DNA from: Eubacteriales bacterium
Lineage (GTDB): Bacteria; Bacillota; Clostridia; Acetivibrionales; JANLFN01
Assembly: GCA_024655885.1 (NCBI GenBank)
Contig: JANLFN010000009.1
Coordinates: 1-64,000, forward strand
Length of the DNA: 64,000 nucleotides
Reading direction: 5' to 3'
This document shows positions 53,022 to 62,398 of this stretch, piece by piece (the stretch's first letter is position 1; every line of letters begins with the position of its first letter). Under the pieces are notes generated by a model, which saw only the letters and a list, made by a program, of their open reading frames with translations, did no database searches and was not told the origin of the DNA. Both the position numbers and the translations under genes were made by a program.

Positions 53022-53411
53022 CTATTCCCATGGCATCTTAGATGTCTGCTCTTGAGTGTTGCCTTGAGGCTGTCCTTGTCCGCTGTCTTCCTTTCTTTTG
53101 TCATCCGCAAAATACCAGTTATCCACAATGACTTCGGTTACATAATGCTTTTTCCCTTCGTTGTCATCCCATGTCCGGGTCTGGATCCTTCCCACCACGG
53201 CGATTCTGCGCCCCTTTTCTAAATACTTGGCAGCTGCCTCCCCCTTTTTCTGCCAAACGATGCAAGGAATAAAATCCGCCTCCTTTTCCTTTCCCTCCTG
53301 CTGATAATCTCTGTCTACTGCTAAGGTAAAGCTGCAGACGGCGGTATTGTTTTGTGTATACCTGAGCTCAGGATCTTTTGTTAACCTTCCCATTAAAATA
53401 GCCTTATTCAT
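53022..53411 (-). CDS. ssb: Single-stranded DNA-binding protein
   Basis: A 129-residue SSB. MNKAILMGRLTKDPELRYTQ and RIAVVGRIQTRTWDDNEGKK are OB-fold signatures. The tail ends KMPWE, a variant of the acidic SSB tip that binds partner proteins. AAAGGAGGTCATGTTTT precedes the ATG. Confidence 0.93.
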   Translation of the reverse strand: MNKAILMGRLTKDPELRYTQNNTAVCSFTLAVDRDYQQEGKEKEADFIPCIVWQKKGEAAAKYLEKGRRIAVVGRIQTRTWDDNEGKKHYVTEVIVDNWYFADDKRKEDSGQGQPQGNTQEQTSKMPWE

Positions 53412-53426
53412 AAAACATGACCTCCT

Positions 53427-53642
53427 TTAATACTGTCCCTTTATCCCTAACGATGTGCCGTGCTGACCGATAAGATATATTGCTTGTTCGTCTGTAAAAC
53501 CTTCTTTTTTCAAGGCTTTAAAGTATTCCATATAAAGCTTTGCAAGATGTGGTATTACATCAAGCATTTGTTTTACACCATCTTTAAAGGTTTCAAGGTT
53601 TTGCTCAAATTCAGCTTGCTTTTTATAATTATCATCAAACAA
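53427..53642 (-). CDS. Small phage protein, unknown
   Basis: A 71-residue helical protein (FKDGVKQMLDVIPHLAKLYM, then EGFTDEQAIYLIGQHGTS). Such small proteins are frequent next to ssb in Firmicute phages. GAGGGGATGATATT precedes its start. Function unknown. Confidence 0.6.
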   Translation of the reverse strand: MFDDNYKKQAEFEQNLETFKDGVKQMLDVIPHLAKLYMEYFKALKKEGFTDEQAIYLIGQHGTSLGIKGQY

Positions 53643-53654
53643 AATATCATCCCC

Positions 53655-55064
53655 TCACTTCCTAACTCTCGGTCCTCCGACGATTTCACATCCCAGGGAC
53701 CTGTATACCTTTACCCTTTCTCTTGCCCAATACCGCAGCTGTGGTACCTTGCTGTCCCATATGTCATATACAACCGGCTGCCCCTTGCCTTCAAACGGCC
53801 TCATTATCCGTCCGACAGCCTGCTGGACGCTGGTCTTGTCTCTCTTTGGTGTGGCCAGTACAAGTAAATTCAGTCGTGGGATATCCAGGCCGAGCTTGGC
53901 CAGTTGATATGTAGCAAACAGGTATTGATACTTGCCGGCGCGCATATCAGCCATGATCTTTTCTCGCTCTTTTTTGGGAGTTTCGCCACAGACAAAGGCG
54001 GCCTTTTGTCCCAGAAACAGCTCAGTATATTCTTTCAGGATTCGTAAATGATCCAAGCTATCTCCAAGCACCAGACAGCATCCTCCAATTGCCATCTCAA
54101 GTACCATTTTCAGAATAGAATCTCTTCCTGAGTCATACTTCATTTCGGATATCATCTGCTGTACATTCAGCATCTCGCCTTCCTCAGGAGCATACTCAAA
54201 ATCAGTTTCAATAAACTCTACCCTGGGCATCATCGTCATAAGCCTTGGGTCGTCCTGTGCGACCTCATAAATTTTAGGACCTATTATATGAAACATTGTT
54301 TCAATCAGCCCATCCGACCGGTACTCGCTGGCTGTCATGCCAAAGCGGTAATAAGCAGGGAATTGAGAAATAACATCTGCAAACATCCGAGATTTTGCAT
54401 CATCCTTGAAACATAAGTGGCTTTCGTCTACTATCACACAACCAAACATATTCTTTATCTCTGACAGGTCCCTCTTGGCCAATGTCTGCACTGTCGCAAA
54501 TGTCATGTGGGTGCCTATGCTCATATTTTCGCCCTGAATAATACCAATCTGCCGACCAGTAAGTCCCAGTCTACTCACAGCCCGGTCCATACTTTGCTTT
54601 AACAGGTCCATTGTATGAGTGATCCATAGTGTGGGTTGTCTTAGTTCAGCAACAATTCCATCCGCACATTCAGTCTTTCCGGATCCGCATGGCATGATTA
54701 TAACTCCCTGCTGCCAGTCTTTTGCCTTCTGTATTGCAGGCAATTGGTAATCTCTCAGTTCCGGCTTTTTTGGAAATTTTACGGGCTGCAATACTATCCT
54801 GTTGTCCTTCACTGGAACCCAGCCTCCAAGGATTTCTAACAGCCTGGCGTAATACCCTCTCGGAAGAATGTATTCTTTTTTGCCGTTTATATCCTTTTCA
54901 CTCCATAACTTGACATACTCCGGCCCCCAGGCCCAGCGGCTGAGCCCCATAGCCTTTTTCTTTACATGGTCCGGATTCTTGATTGTCAGCTCCGCCTTTA
55001 CCTGTTCCAATACTCTCGGCGACACTTCCTGCAGCCTGAGCATGCTGTCTATCTTAACTATCAA
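53655..55064 (-). CDS. SF2 DEAD/DEAH helicase
   Basis: A 469-residue helicase of the UvsW/XPB-like type. QQGVIIMPCGSGKTECADG is the Walker A segment, CVIVDESHLCF is DExH, MTASEYRSD motif III, and VQQAVGRIMRPFEGKGQP motif VI. TTG at 55064 was chosen as start since GGAGGAGGGG lies directly upstream. Likely acts in phage recombination-dependent replication with the SbcDC and RecU-like proteins. Confidence 0.87.
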   Translation of the reverse strand: MIVKIDSMLRLQEVSPRVLEQVKAELTIKNPDHVKKKAMGLSRWAWGPEYVKLWSEKDINGKKEYILPRGYYARLLEILGGWVPVKDNRIVLQPVKFPKKPELRDYQLPAIQKAKDWQQGVIIMPCGSGKTECADGIVAELRQPTLWITHTMDLLKQSMDRAVSRLGLTGRQIGIIQGENMSIGTHMTFATVQTLAKRDLSEIKNMFGCVIVDESHLCFKDDAKSRMFADVISQFPAYYRFGMTASEYRSDGLIETMFHIIGPKIYEVAQDDPRLMTMMPRVEFIETDFEYAPEEGEMLNVQQMISEMKYDSGRDSILKMVLEMAIGGCCLVLGDSLDHLRILKEYTELFLGQKAAFVCGETPKKEREKIMADMRAGKYQYLFATYQLAKLGLDIPRLNLLVLATPKRDKTSVQQAVGRIMRPFEGKGQPVVYDIWDSKVPQLRYWARERVKVYRSLGCEIVGGPRVRK

Positions 55065-55326
55065 TTTGACCCCTCCTCCATTTATCAGCCTGCGGGCATG
55101 TAGCAAAGTGTGAGACATATCCTTCATAAGTACCAGTTTCCATGCATATAACACCCTTAACCACACTACCGTCATCAAGCACAATCGTATCTTCTGCCAT
55201 TTCGCCCAAAGTTGTGTCTGGAGTTCTCCAAAAAATGACGTCAGGGTCTATTGGAATATACTTTCCTGCAGGCGTTTTAATAAACTTTATCCTAGCTCCA
55301 CAACTTTTACAGTTTGCCATCATCAT
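55054..55326 (-). CDS. Small zinc-ribbon phage protein
   Basis: A 90-residue protein. CKSCGARIKFIKTPAGKYIP at the N terminus and FATCPQAD near the end could bind zinc. Such proteins occur in replication modules of Firmicute phages. It overlaps the helicase start by 11 bases and the RecU-like gene end by four. Confidence 0.65.
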   Translation of the reverse strand: MMMANCKSCGARIKFIKTPAGKYIPIDPDVIFWRTPDTTLGEMAEDTIVLDDGSVVKGVICMETGTYEGYVSHFATCPQADKWRRGQIDS

Positions 55327-55772
55327 TCCCTGCCTTTCTCAAAACAGCTCATATCCCAACCGCCGGCCACCTTTTTGAGTTCCGGAAAGTCCAGCATTTT
55401 GATGCTCCCGCGGACCCCGGAGCATACCTCATCCCGGACCGCGTACCAGGGAATGAGGAAAGCTCGTTCAAACTTCTCTGTTTTCCAGATTCCCAGGATA
55501 AAAGCATGGCCTTTGCCCACAAGCTTTTCAAAATGCGTCAGCCCCTTGCGCTCGTTGGGCGTGATGCTTTTCGCGTTATATCCGATGGTAGGCTCCTGAC
55601 GCACCTTGACTTCAATGGCATAGCCCCCTCCGGGAGGAATAATCAGCTTGTCAAATACAGTGCCATAACCGGCATTGACCAGTTTATGGTTCCAGAGTTT
55701 GGCCTTCCGGAGGGATGCTGTAATGTCCGCCTCCCCCTTGGTTCCCCGGACCTGTTTATCCTTCTGGTTCAT
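55323..55772 (-). CDS. RecU-like Holliday junction resolvase
   Basis: A 149-residue nuclease. GEADITASLRKAKLWNHKLV, GTVFDKLIIPPGGGYAIEVK and the following VRQ fit the RecU/PD-(D/E)XK core (E, D, E-x-K). It would resolve branched DNA. The start at 55772 avoids a long overlap with the upstream gene. A longer frame to 55853 cannot be excluded. Confidence 0.72.
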   Translation of the reverse strand: MNQKDKQVRGTKGEADITASLRKAKLWNHKLVNAGYGTVFDKLIIPPGGGYAIEVKVRQEPTIGYNAKSITPNERKGLTHFEKLVGKGHAFILGIWKTEKFERAFLIPWYAVRDEVCSGVRGSIKMLDFPELKKVAGGWDMSCFEKGRE

Positions 55773-56430
55773 CTTCCGGATCTTCTTTGCTTTCTGTTCT
55801 TTCAAGGGCTCTCTGCAAAGTTTCTCTGGTATTTCTCCTGTCAATGGTTCCATCCTCCCGGAATTTCAAAAGTGATAATACGGCTGGAATTTCTATCTTT
55901 TTTGATGCAACGGGTAAAATTCTCACCATGCCAAAATCATTACACCAATAGATGCCATTGTGGATATCCTCTCCAAAGCAAGGCCCAATGGGTTCGGATT
56001 CCCCGATATCCGGATCGATGGCGGTAGGATCGATCATATTGAGATATTCCTGGTTGATACCATAGATCTGTCTATCAGGCCCCTGGATTAATCGGATATT
56101 ACAGTTTTCATGCAGCTCTACCGGCGTTATGACAAGCTTGAACATCAGGCCTTTTCGTTCTAAGCTTTGATAAAAGAAGTCATCAATAATTCTATCCTGA
56201 GGCTCCGGCTGATTCTTTTTGACGGTGAACATGCTCCCCGGCTCCGGCATGGTTCCTGCTAACAGCATAACGATGGATTTAACGGCGTTCGGAACATGCT
56301 GATTTTGAATCCATACCATCCAGTGGCTGGATGAAATGAGCAATCCGTCATTGATATTGCCAATGTCTAAATGATAATTTTTATAGGCTTCCTTCATTTG
56401 TTTTGCGAATTTTGATAGATTGAGAAACAT
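55756..56430 (-). CDS. Phage protein of unknown function
   Basis: A 224-residue protein. It contains LISSSHWMVWIQNQHVPNAV, and YGINQEYLNMIDPTAIDPDI. The C terminus is acidic (TESKEDPEDEPEG). ATG at 56430 follows GAGGTTATTAAG. I recognise no family. It lies between the Myb-like DNA-binding gene and the RecU-like gene. Confidence 0.6.
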   Translation of the reverse strand: MFLNLSKFAKQMKEAYKNYHLDIGNINDGLLISSSHWMVWIQNQHVPNAVKSIVMLLAGTMPEPGSMFTVKKNQPEPQDRIIDDFFYQSLERKGLMFKLVITPVELHENCNIRLIQGPDRQIYGINQEYLNMIDPTAIDPDIGESEPIGPCFGEDIHNGIYWCNDFGMVRILPVASKKIEIPAVLSLLKFREDGTIDRRNTRETLQRALERTESKEDPEDEPEG

Positions 56431-56446
56431 CTTAATAACCTCACTT

Positions 56447-57562
56447 TCATATGACCTTTGCAAGGCCTTTCCTTCTGTTCATAATGACCCATTTTCGCTG
56501 ATATTGCTTTTTTCTGGCTGTCGCACATGGATCGCAAATATCTGAAATTTGCCTTTTGTAAAACGTGGCACCGCACCGCCGGCAGTATTGCTCCTGGATC
56601 CGGATGAACTCGGTGCATTCATCGCAGTTGTTCTGGCCCGCCGTACAGCCCTTGATATCATGCCAATTCATACACATGCTCTTTTGCCAGTATCCGTCGA
56701 AGGCTATCTGGTTCCGCTTGATGAGTATAAGTTCCGCTAGCCTGGTAATCAGCTTCCTCCGTTCGGCTTGCTCCTTTAATTCCGCAAACCGGCCGCTGGT
56801 TTTATATTTCCGGTCCCCCACAAACTTCCCCGAGCCCCACACATCCAGCCGGCTCAACCTCCGCTCTACGGCCTCGCGGGACCTCTGCAGCTGCTTTCCT
56901 ATCTGGACGTAATTCATACCTGCCTTGAATAGCATGATTGCTTTTGCGTCCTCCTCCGGCGTCCATTTCTGCGCGGTCCTCAATGTCTTTTTGCTATCGG
57001 CTTCTCTCTTAGCTTTTAGCCATTCCGGTTCCTCTCCAAGGGCGTAAGGCTCTACACGCCGGCTGTCCCATTTATCTTGATTATTTTTTAGCCATTGAAG
57101 AAGATCCTCCATGCGTATCATCCACATCTTTTTGACTCCTCGCATGGCCTTTCTGGTAGCCTTCAGACCATATTTTTCTATCCACCGCTCTGTTATCGCA
57201 TGAACATCGACTCCCAAAAGATCCGAAACGGCACAAGCCGTCAGATATTCTCCCGCTCTTGTCGCTCCCTCCAAGCCTAGCCGTTTGTACTTATTGAGAA
57301 TACTGGTTTTGGTGCGCCCCATTATCTTCATAATCTGCGGAAGTGTCTTTTGGCCCCAGAGCTCCCGGAGGAGGTCTTCCTCCTCCGACGTCCATTCCCT
57401 TAACTTTTTCCTGGTTACCCCAAACTTTCGCGCATAAGTAGTAATTGTGTATCTTGGGACGTTAAATTCCTTCTGCAGCTCTGTGATAGCCTCCGAACTT
57501 CCGTCGTATCTTGCTTTTATGGCCGCTGCCAGTTCGTCCGAAAAATACTTCCTTTTGCTCAT
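56447..57562 (-). CDS. DNA-binding protein with Myb/SANT-like repeats and zinc fingers
   Basis: A 371-residue protein. Two SANT/Myb-like segments (REWTSEEEDLLRELWGQKTL and AQKWTPEEDAKAIMLFKAGM) and a middle winged helix suggest sequence-specific DNA binding. The C terminus has cysteine pairs (CRRCGATFYKRQISDICDPC), likely zinc fingers. It lies directly after the SbcDC gene. Role may be regulation or DNA-end handling, not shown. Confidence 0.7.
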   Translation of the reverse strand: MSKRKYFSDELAAAIKARYDGSSEAITELQKEFNVPRYTITTYARKFGVTRKKLREWTSEEEDLLRELWGQKTLPQIMKIMGRTKTSILNKYKRLGLEGATRAGEYLTACAVSDLLGVDVHAITERWIEKYGLKATRKAMRGVKKMWMIRMEDLLQWLKNNQDKWDSRRVEPYALGEEPEWLKAKREADSKKTLRTAQKWTPEEDAKAIMLFKAGMNYVQIGKQLQRSREAVERRLSRLDVWGSGKFVGDRKYKTSGRFAELKEQAERRKLITRLAELILIKRNQIAFDGYWQKSMCMNWHDIKGCTAGQNNCDECTEFIRIQEQYCRRCGATFYKRQISDICDPCATARKKQYQRKWVIMNRRKGLAKVI

Positions 57563-57568
57563 AGCCTA

Positions 57569-60500
57569 CTACCCTCGAACAACCTTACTTCCATCTTCCC
57601 CAGATACCACTATCAGCTGTTGAGGGAACCGGGCCTTCATTCCCACATCGTGACTGATGGCCAGGATCCGCATTTCCGGGTATTTCTCATGGATGGTCTC
57701 CAGGGCGTTGCAGTAGGCCTCTACCCCTTCATCATCGAGGAAAGGTGGTTCATCAACAAACATCATGCCCAGCTGCAGCCCAACCCTGGAGGCCTTGACC
57801 ATAGCTAAGGCGAAGGAGACTGCCAGCGCCGCCCGGACCTTCTGCCCACCGGATCGGCTCAGGTATGGGAGCTCGCCATGATCCACGTCGATGATCACAA
57901 TATCCAGCGTGGCAATTTCTTTTCCCTTGTTGCTTTTCAGAGTCCGTTCCGTCCGGAATTCCAGCCGCATCCTTCCTCCGGTCATCTGGCTGAGGATCTG
58001 ATTAGCGGAGGCCTCGAGCTCTGGAATGATGTCCCTGATGATCTGGTGTGGAATACCGTCCTGGCCGAAGGCCTCAACTAATACCTGCAGCCTGGCCGTC
58101 CTGGCCGATAATTGTCTGATCAGGTCCATTTTCCTTTCGAGTGAAAGCTGTTTTTCATTCAGAACAGCCAACTTTTCTTCCAGGCTTCCCAGCTGCCGGT
58201 TTAATCCGGACAGGGTGTCTTCAAGGTTCCTGATCTCGTCCTGTAAGCGATATGCTTCATCAATATACTTTTGTCCATCCTGGACCTGGAGGCCTAATTC
58301 CGCCGCTTTTTCTTTGGTTGCCTGACTCTCGAATGTCAACTTTTCAATTTCCCGCTGCAATCCCTCAATCTGTGGAAGAATCGTATCCAGATAGGTCCTG
58401 GCGGCGGGCAGTTGTTTCCATTGTTCCTCAAAACTACTGAGCTCCAGTTCGGATTTTTTTAGGTTGTCGTAGTCTGCAATTTCCTGCTGTAGCTGTTGGA
58501 TCTCCTCGTCTATATGCTGTTTATCCGTCGTTTTGAGGATGATTTGAGCCTCGACCTCCATCAGCCTGCCGTGGTGAAGGGTTAGGAGCTTCTTATCTCC
58601 TTCCAGCTGCGCCAGCTGCTGCTTTATCTGACGGTACTTTTCTGCCTTGGCTTTGATTTCGTCATGCTGTTCTTTCGAATAATCCAGTTCCTCAAGCTCC
58701 TTCTGCAGGGCATTGCATTGTTCCAGCAAATCCGCCCGCTGAATTTTTGTGGCCGACAGGAAAGATTCAATTTCCACATCCAGCTGGGCGATTTCGCCGA
58801 CAGCCTGTTTGGCATCCTTCAGGAAGGCGCATTCCGCATTGCCGATATCAATGCATCCCGCCTGGTCCAGCAGCTTTGTTTTTTGCCGATAGGCTTCCTG
58901 GGCTTGCTTTAGAAGTTTGAGCCTATTGGTAGTATCCTGATCAAATAGATCCAATTTGTTTTTTGCAGTGGCAATCTGAGCAGTTAAGGAGATATGCCGA
59001 TGATTCTTTTGTTCATGGACCTGCAGTTCTTCCTCGGCCCCTGCAAGCCTTTTCTCTTTCGCGATTAGGGCATCGTATTCATTCAATCTATCTTGAATGG
59101 TTTTGATATTCCCCTCTAATTTCGATTTTTCCGCTTCCAGGGTGGACAATTCCATTGCCAGTTTGCCGGACAGAGACTTTTTGTCTGCATGCAGCTTTAG
59201 CTTCCCCTCTGCCGCCGCCAGCTTTTCTTTAACTCCCTGTAGTGCAATGTGTTTGAGATTCAATTCATCTTCCCTGGATAAAAAGTCTTTGGTGGCTGCT
59301 GCATTTTTGGTGAGCTCCTCAAATTTTACCGTCTTTTCTTGTGCTTCGATATCCTTCTTTGCTGCCTCTTCCAGAAGCCGTTCCTTTTCGTGCCGGGCCT
59401 GGTCAATGGTTGCCATTCTAACGGCGGCTTCATCCTTTTGTTTCCGGAGCAAATTCAACGCTGCCTCTGTTTTTTGCAGTTCGGTTTTTCTGGAGATCTG
59501 CTCGGTCTCCAGATCATGGATCTGGGCGACTTCCTCCTCTAGGGCAGACACTTCATCCTTATCCTGCTTCAGTTCCCGGTTGACCTCCGTAAGGAGCTTC
59601 TTTGTCTCATCCTCCAGCTGCTCATATATACCGAGTCCTAACAGGCTTGCCAGCACACTCATGCGGTCCTCAGGCTTCGCTTCCATAAACCGCCCATACT
59701 GGTCCTGCATGATGAGGACACAAGATCGGAAGGTGTCCGCATCCATACCCAGGAGCTGCTGAATCTTTTCCTGAGTGTCCACAAGCTTCTGGCAGCTGAT
59801 GTCTTCCCATCTGGCATGATAAAGTCTGTTTTCGTTTTCATTCTCAGGCATTACCCCATACATTGCCCTTGCCAGTGCCAACGTACCTTTTCCAGACCTC
59901 TGTCTTGTCCTTGTAACCCGGTATGTTTCGTTTCCCAACTGGAAAGTAAAGCTGATACTTCCTGACTTCTCCCCACTCCGGATCCACCCAGTCAAGTCTC
60001 CTTCCCTTGGTTGCTCATATAAGCAATCCACAATGGCATCCATGAACAGGCTGCTTTTGCCGGATCCGTTCCGGCCATTAACCATTGCGAAGGAAATATC
60101 CCGGAAGTTAAGCGTCTCATCAGCATAGCTGCGGTAATTGTGGACTGAAATCTCTACCGGCATAAACAACCCTGTCTGTCCGCCTGCAGGAGTTGAGGCT
60201 TCAATTTTCTCAATAATAGGCAATGCTTCGATAAAAATGTGATCACTTTCAGGAGATTTAATTTCCTTTTCTAATAAATACCTGCAAAGAGAATCTTTCA
60301 CCGTCAACTTTTCGTGCAGCCTTTCCCTGTTGACACTGACCTCAATCTTCTCCGGCCGGATTTCTGCTACATAATAAGCGCCGGCTGCGTACAAATCGCG
60401 CTCCAATTTCTTCTTGTCCAGCGCCTTTTCGGTGGCTTCGTCGCAGGTGTAGAGGATGCGGACAACATCATTTTCGATGCATTTTTTGAAATCAACTATA

Positions 60501-61393
60501 GCTTGGTCAAATAATCCGGTGTTATCTGCCACAACCTTTATGGTTGAAAACTCCCTGGCAGGAGTATTAATAAAATCGGATTCAAATCCCTCTTTAATAT
60601 GCTCAATATTGTGGACCCAGAACCCCTTCTCATGCCCTTCATCGTTGAACGTGAAAGCATCAATGCTGCCGGCATAATAAACTGGCTTATTACATATCTC
60701 AACCCTCTGCGCCTTGTGGATGTGCCCCAAGCACACCAAATCAAATGAGCTATTATCTAGTGCCGACGCCGGCAGCACAACCTCATTCGCCTGGAATACA
60801 TGCTGGCCGTTGTCCAGCTCACAGCCCACAACGGTATGGTGCGCCATTAGCACAGAAGGTATGCTAGGATCAACCTGGGCGCTCAAGCCCTGTATGATGG
60901 TTGATAGCTGCTGGGTAAATACCTGGTTCTCTTCTTCCGCAGATAACCCCGGGAACTGAGCCCTAAAATGGCCTTTGTCGAAACCGGGAAGGGCAGCAAC
61001 TTGGATGGGACCTGAAGCTGTATAAATAATTGCAATATCAGGAGTATCAAAAAAGCAGCAATTCCTGTCTCCGCATATCCGAATAAGACTGTTGAACATC
61101 TCCTGTGAATCATGGTTAGGCGTACCGTAAAGGATTACTACAGGAGCGGTTCCCTTAAGTTTATCAATGTAATCCGCCGCAACTCTCAATTCAATATTGC
61201 TACGGTCAGACCATGTTTTTGCAACGTGCCATATGTCGCCTGCTATCAAGATAATATCCGGCTGCTCCTGCCTGGCAGTCTCAACAAGCGCGTCCAGGCA
61301 TTTCATTGTATTTTCCATTCTCTTATATGAGTCATCGCACTGGGGGCCGACATAGGCCCCCAGGTGCCAATCCGATGTGTGGAGTATCTTCAT
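57569..61393 (-). CDS. Fused SbcD-SbcC (Mre11-Rad50-like) nuclease-ATPase
   Basis: A 1274-residue single polypeptide. Residues 1-370 are a Mre11/SbcD phosphoesterase: SDWHLG, LIAGDIWH, ILYGTPNHD, LMAHHTVVG and CLGHIHKAQ. From about 415 an SbcC ATPase begins (MPVEISVHNYRSYADE, NGRNGSGKSSLF as Walker A), long coiled coils follow, and the signature LSRSGGQKVRAALAVS plus MMFVDEPPFLDD with ISHDVG close the head. The hook is GCIDIGNAECAFL, so C-x7-C instead of C-x2-C. SbcD and SbcC are normally two genes. No frameshift or internal stop is needed. It should process DNA ends or hairpins for phage recombination. Confidence 0.9.
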   Translation of the reverse strand: MKILHTSDWHLGAYVGPQCDDSYKRMENTMKCLDALVETARQEQPDIILIAGDIWHVAKTWSDRSNIELRVAADYIDKLKGTAPVVILYGTPNHDSQEMFNSLIRICGDRNCCFFDTPDIAIIYTASGPIQVAALPGFDKGHFRAQFPGLSAEEENQVFTQQLSTIIQGLSAQVDPSIPSVLMAHHTVVGCELDNGQHVFQANEVVLPASALDNSSFDLVCLGHIHKAQRVEICNKPVYYAGSIDAFTFNDEGHEKGFWVHNIEHIKEGFESDFINTPAREFSTIKVVADNTGLFDQAIVDFKKCIENDVVRILYTCDEATEKALDKKKLERDLYAAGAYYVAEIRPEKIEVSVNRERLHEKLTVKDSLCRYLLEKEIKSPESDHIFIEALPIIEKIEASTPAGGQTGLFMPVEISVHNYRSYADETLNFRDISFAMVNGRNGSGKSSLFMDAIVDCLYEQPREGDLTGWIRSGEKSGSISFTFQLGNETYRVTRTRQRSGKGTLALARAMYGVMPENENENRLYHARWEDISCQKLVDTQEKIQQLLGMDADTFRSCVLIMQDQYGRFMEAKPEDRMSVLASLLGLGIYEQLEDETKKLLTEVNRELKQDKDEVSALEEEVAQIHDLETEQISRKTELQKTEAALNLLRKQKDEAAVRMATIDQARHEKERLLEEAAKKDIEAQEKTVKFEELTKNAAATKDFLSREDELNLKHIALQGVKEKLAAAEGKLKLHADKKSLSGKLAMELSTLEAEKSKLEGNIKTIQDRLNEYDALIAKEKRLAGAEEELQVHEQKNHRHISLTAQIATAKNKLDLFDQDTTNRLKLLKQAQEAYRQKTKLLDQAGCIDIGNAECAFLKDAKQAVGEIAQLDVEIESFLSATKIQRADLLEQCNALQKELEELDYSKEQHDEIKAKAEKYRQIKQQLAQLEGDKKLLTLHHGRLMEVEAQIILKTTDKQHIDEEIQQLQQEIADYDNLKKSELELSSFEEQWKQLPAARTYLDTILPQIEGLQREIEKLTFESQATKEKAAELGLQVQDGQKYIDEAYRLQDEIRNLEDTLSGLNRQLGSLEEKLAVLNEKQLSLERKMDLIRQLSARTARLQVLVEAFGQDGIPHQIIRDIIPELEASANQILSQMTGGRMRLEFRTERTLKSNKGKEIATLDIVIIDVDHGELPYLSRSGGQKVRAALAVSFALAMVKASRVGLQLGMMFVDEPPFLDDEGVEAYCNALETIHEKYPEMRILAISHDVGMKARFPQQLIVVSGEDGSKVVRG

Positions 61394-61500
61394 TTCCTAT
61401 TCCTCCTTCTGCTTGCCCGTGCAATCTTATTACGGATTTTTCGGCGGTCTTTGTGCACGAGCGCTTTGCCTGTTTGAGGGTCTTTATATCTTGTTTTCAT
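61390..61500 (-). CDS. 36-residue highly basic protein
   Basis: A short frame with ATG at 61500 and a stop overlapping the SbcDC start (ATGA). It encodes MKTRYKDPQTGKALVHKDRR and an arginine-rich end (ASRRRNRK). The close packing and coupling support a real small gene. It may bind DNA or RNA. Confidence 0.6.
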   Translation of the reverse strand: MKTRYKDPQTGKALVHKDRRKIRNKIARASRRRNRK

Positions 61501-61502
61501 CC

Positions 61503-62345
61503 TTATTTTCCCCCATTCTGCTGCCATGGCATGCTTTGATGTGGATCCGGCTGTTCAACATCATAGTCCGAATCTATGATTTCTCCGGTTTCAGTATCAA
61601 CATTTGAAGGTGCAGCCTTTAGCATTGGAGCTGATAATCCACTGCCATATAACAGGTTTGTTGCAGCCAGGTGCCCGGCAATTAATGCTTTTTTAACGTC
61701 AGCATCATTGGAGTCAAGCACCGGATAAGCCACTATAAATGGCTTTTTCAGTTCTTCTAGGGTATATGCACTTTTTATATTTAGGCCTTTCCTGATGCAT
61801 CTGCTCATTGCTTTACTCTCAGCCTGCTCCCCTGCAAATTCCTTCATCTTATTGATCTGAGATATGCTGTATCCAGAATCGTTTCTATCCTGTTTTACTT
61901 TATAATTGCTGAAGTCAATTTCTTTCGTAGCCTCTACCAAGCGCATACCTCCAGATAATTCCGGGAACTTCATTTTGACTTTCCACGCAACATTTGCAGC
62001 GCACGCACAACTTCCACATGCCGGGGCTTGCTGGGTCGCCTTTACAATATCGATGCATTTTTCACATACCTTGGGACGTACCCTGGTTGATTCCACGATC
62101 TGACCATTCGCAGCTGTCATTAGCTTAAGCAGCCCCTTATGGGTTATGGCATACATGGTTTGATTATTTATTTTCTCAGCGTTCCGTTCCTCATAGATTT
62201 CTTTGTCTGCCAGGTTAGTTGAAATACTAACTTTATTTACAACAATTTTATAGATTGGATTGACTTCCTGAATTGACTGTACCGGCAACAGGAGATTGAA
62301 TTTCTCCGGGTCATAATCGTTTAGAATATTGAAATTTTCGCTCAT
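61503..62345 (-). CDS. Phage protein, possible single-strand annealing or recombination factor
   Basis: A 280-residue protein. A cysteine cluster (CEKCIDIV and ACGSCACA) at about 96-120 could bind zinc or a metal. EFAGEQAESKAMSRCIRKGL with NIKSAYTLEELKKPFIVAYP resembles the core of Rad52-like annealing proteins, but the match is by eye only. The tail ends in an acidic MPWQQNGGK after TGEIIDSDYD. It lies just upstream of SbcDC, where annealing proteins occur. Confidence 0.5.
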   Translation of the reverse strand: MSENFNILNDYDPEKFNLLLPVQSIQEVNPIYKIVVNKVSISTNLADKEIYEERNAEKINNQTMYAITHKGLLKLMTAANGQIVESTRVRPKVCEKCIDIVKATQQAPACGSCACAANVAWKVKMKFPELSGGMRLVEATKEIDFSNYKVKQDRNDSGYSISQINKMKEFAGEQAESKAMSRCIRKGLNIKSAYTLEELKKPFIVAYPVLDSNDADVKKALIAGHLAATNLLYGSGLSAPMLKAAPSNVDTETGEIIDSDYDVEQPDPHQSMPWQQNGGK

Positions 62346-62398
62346 ACATTTGACCTCTTTCCTTTTTTAGTGTTATACTTGACTTGGATAATTAATTT

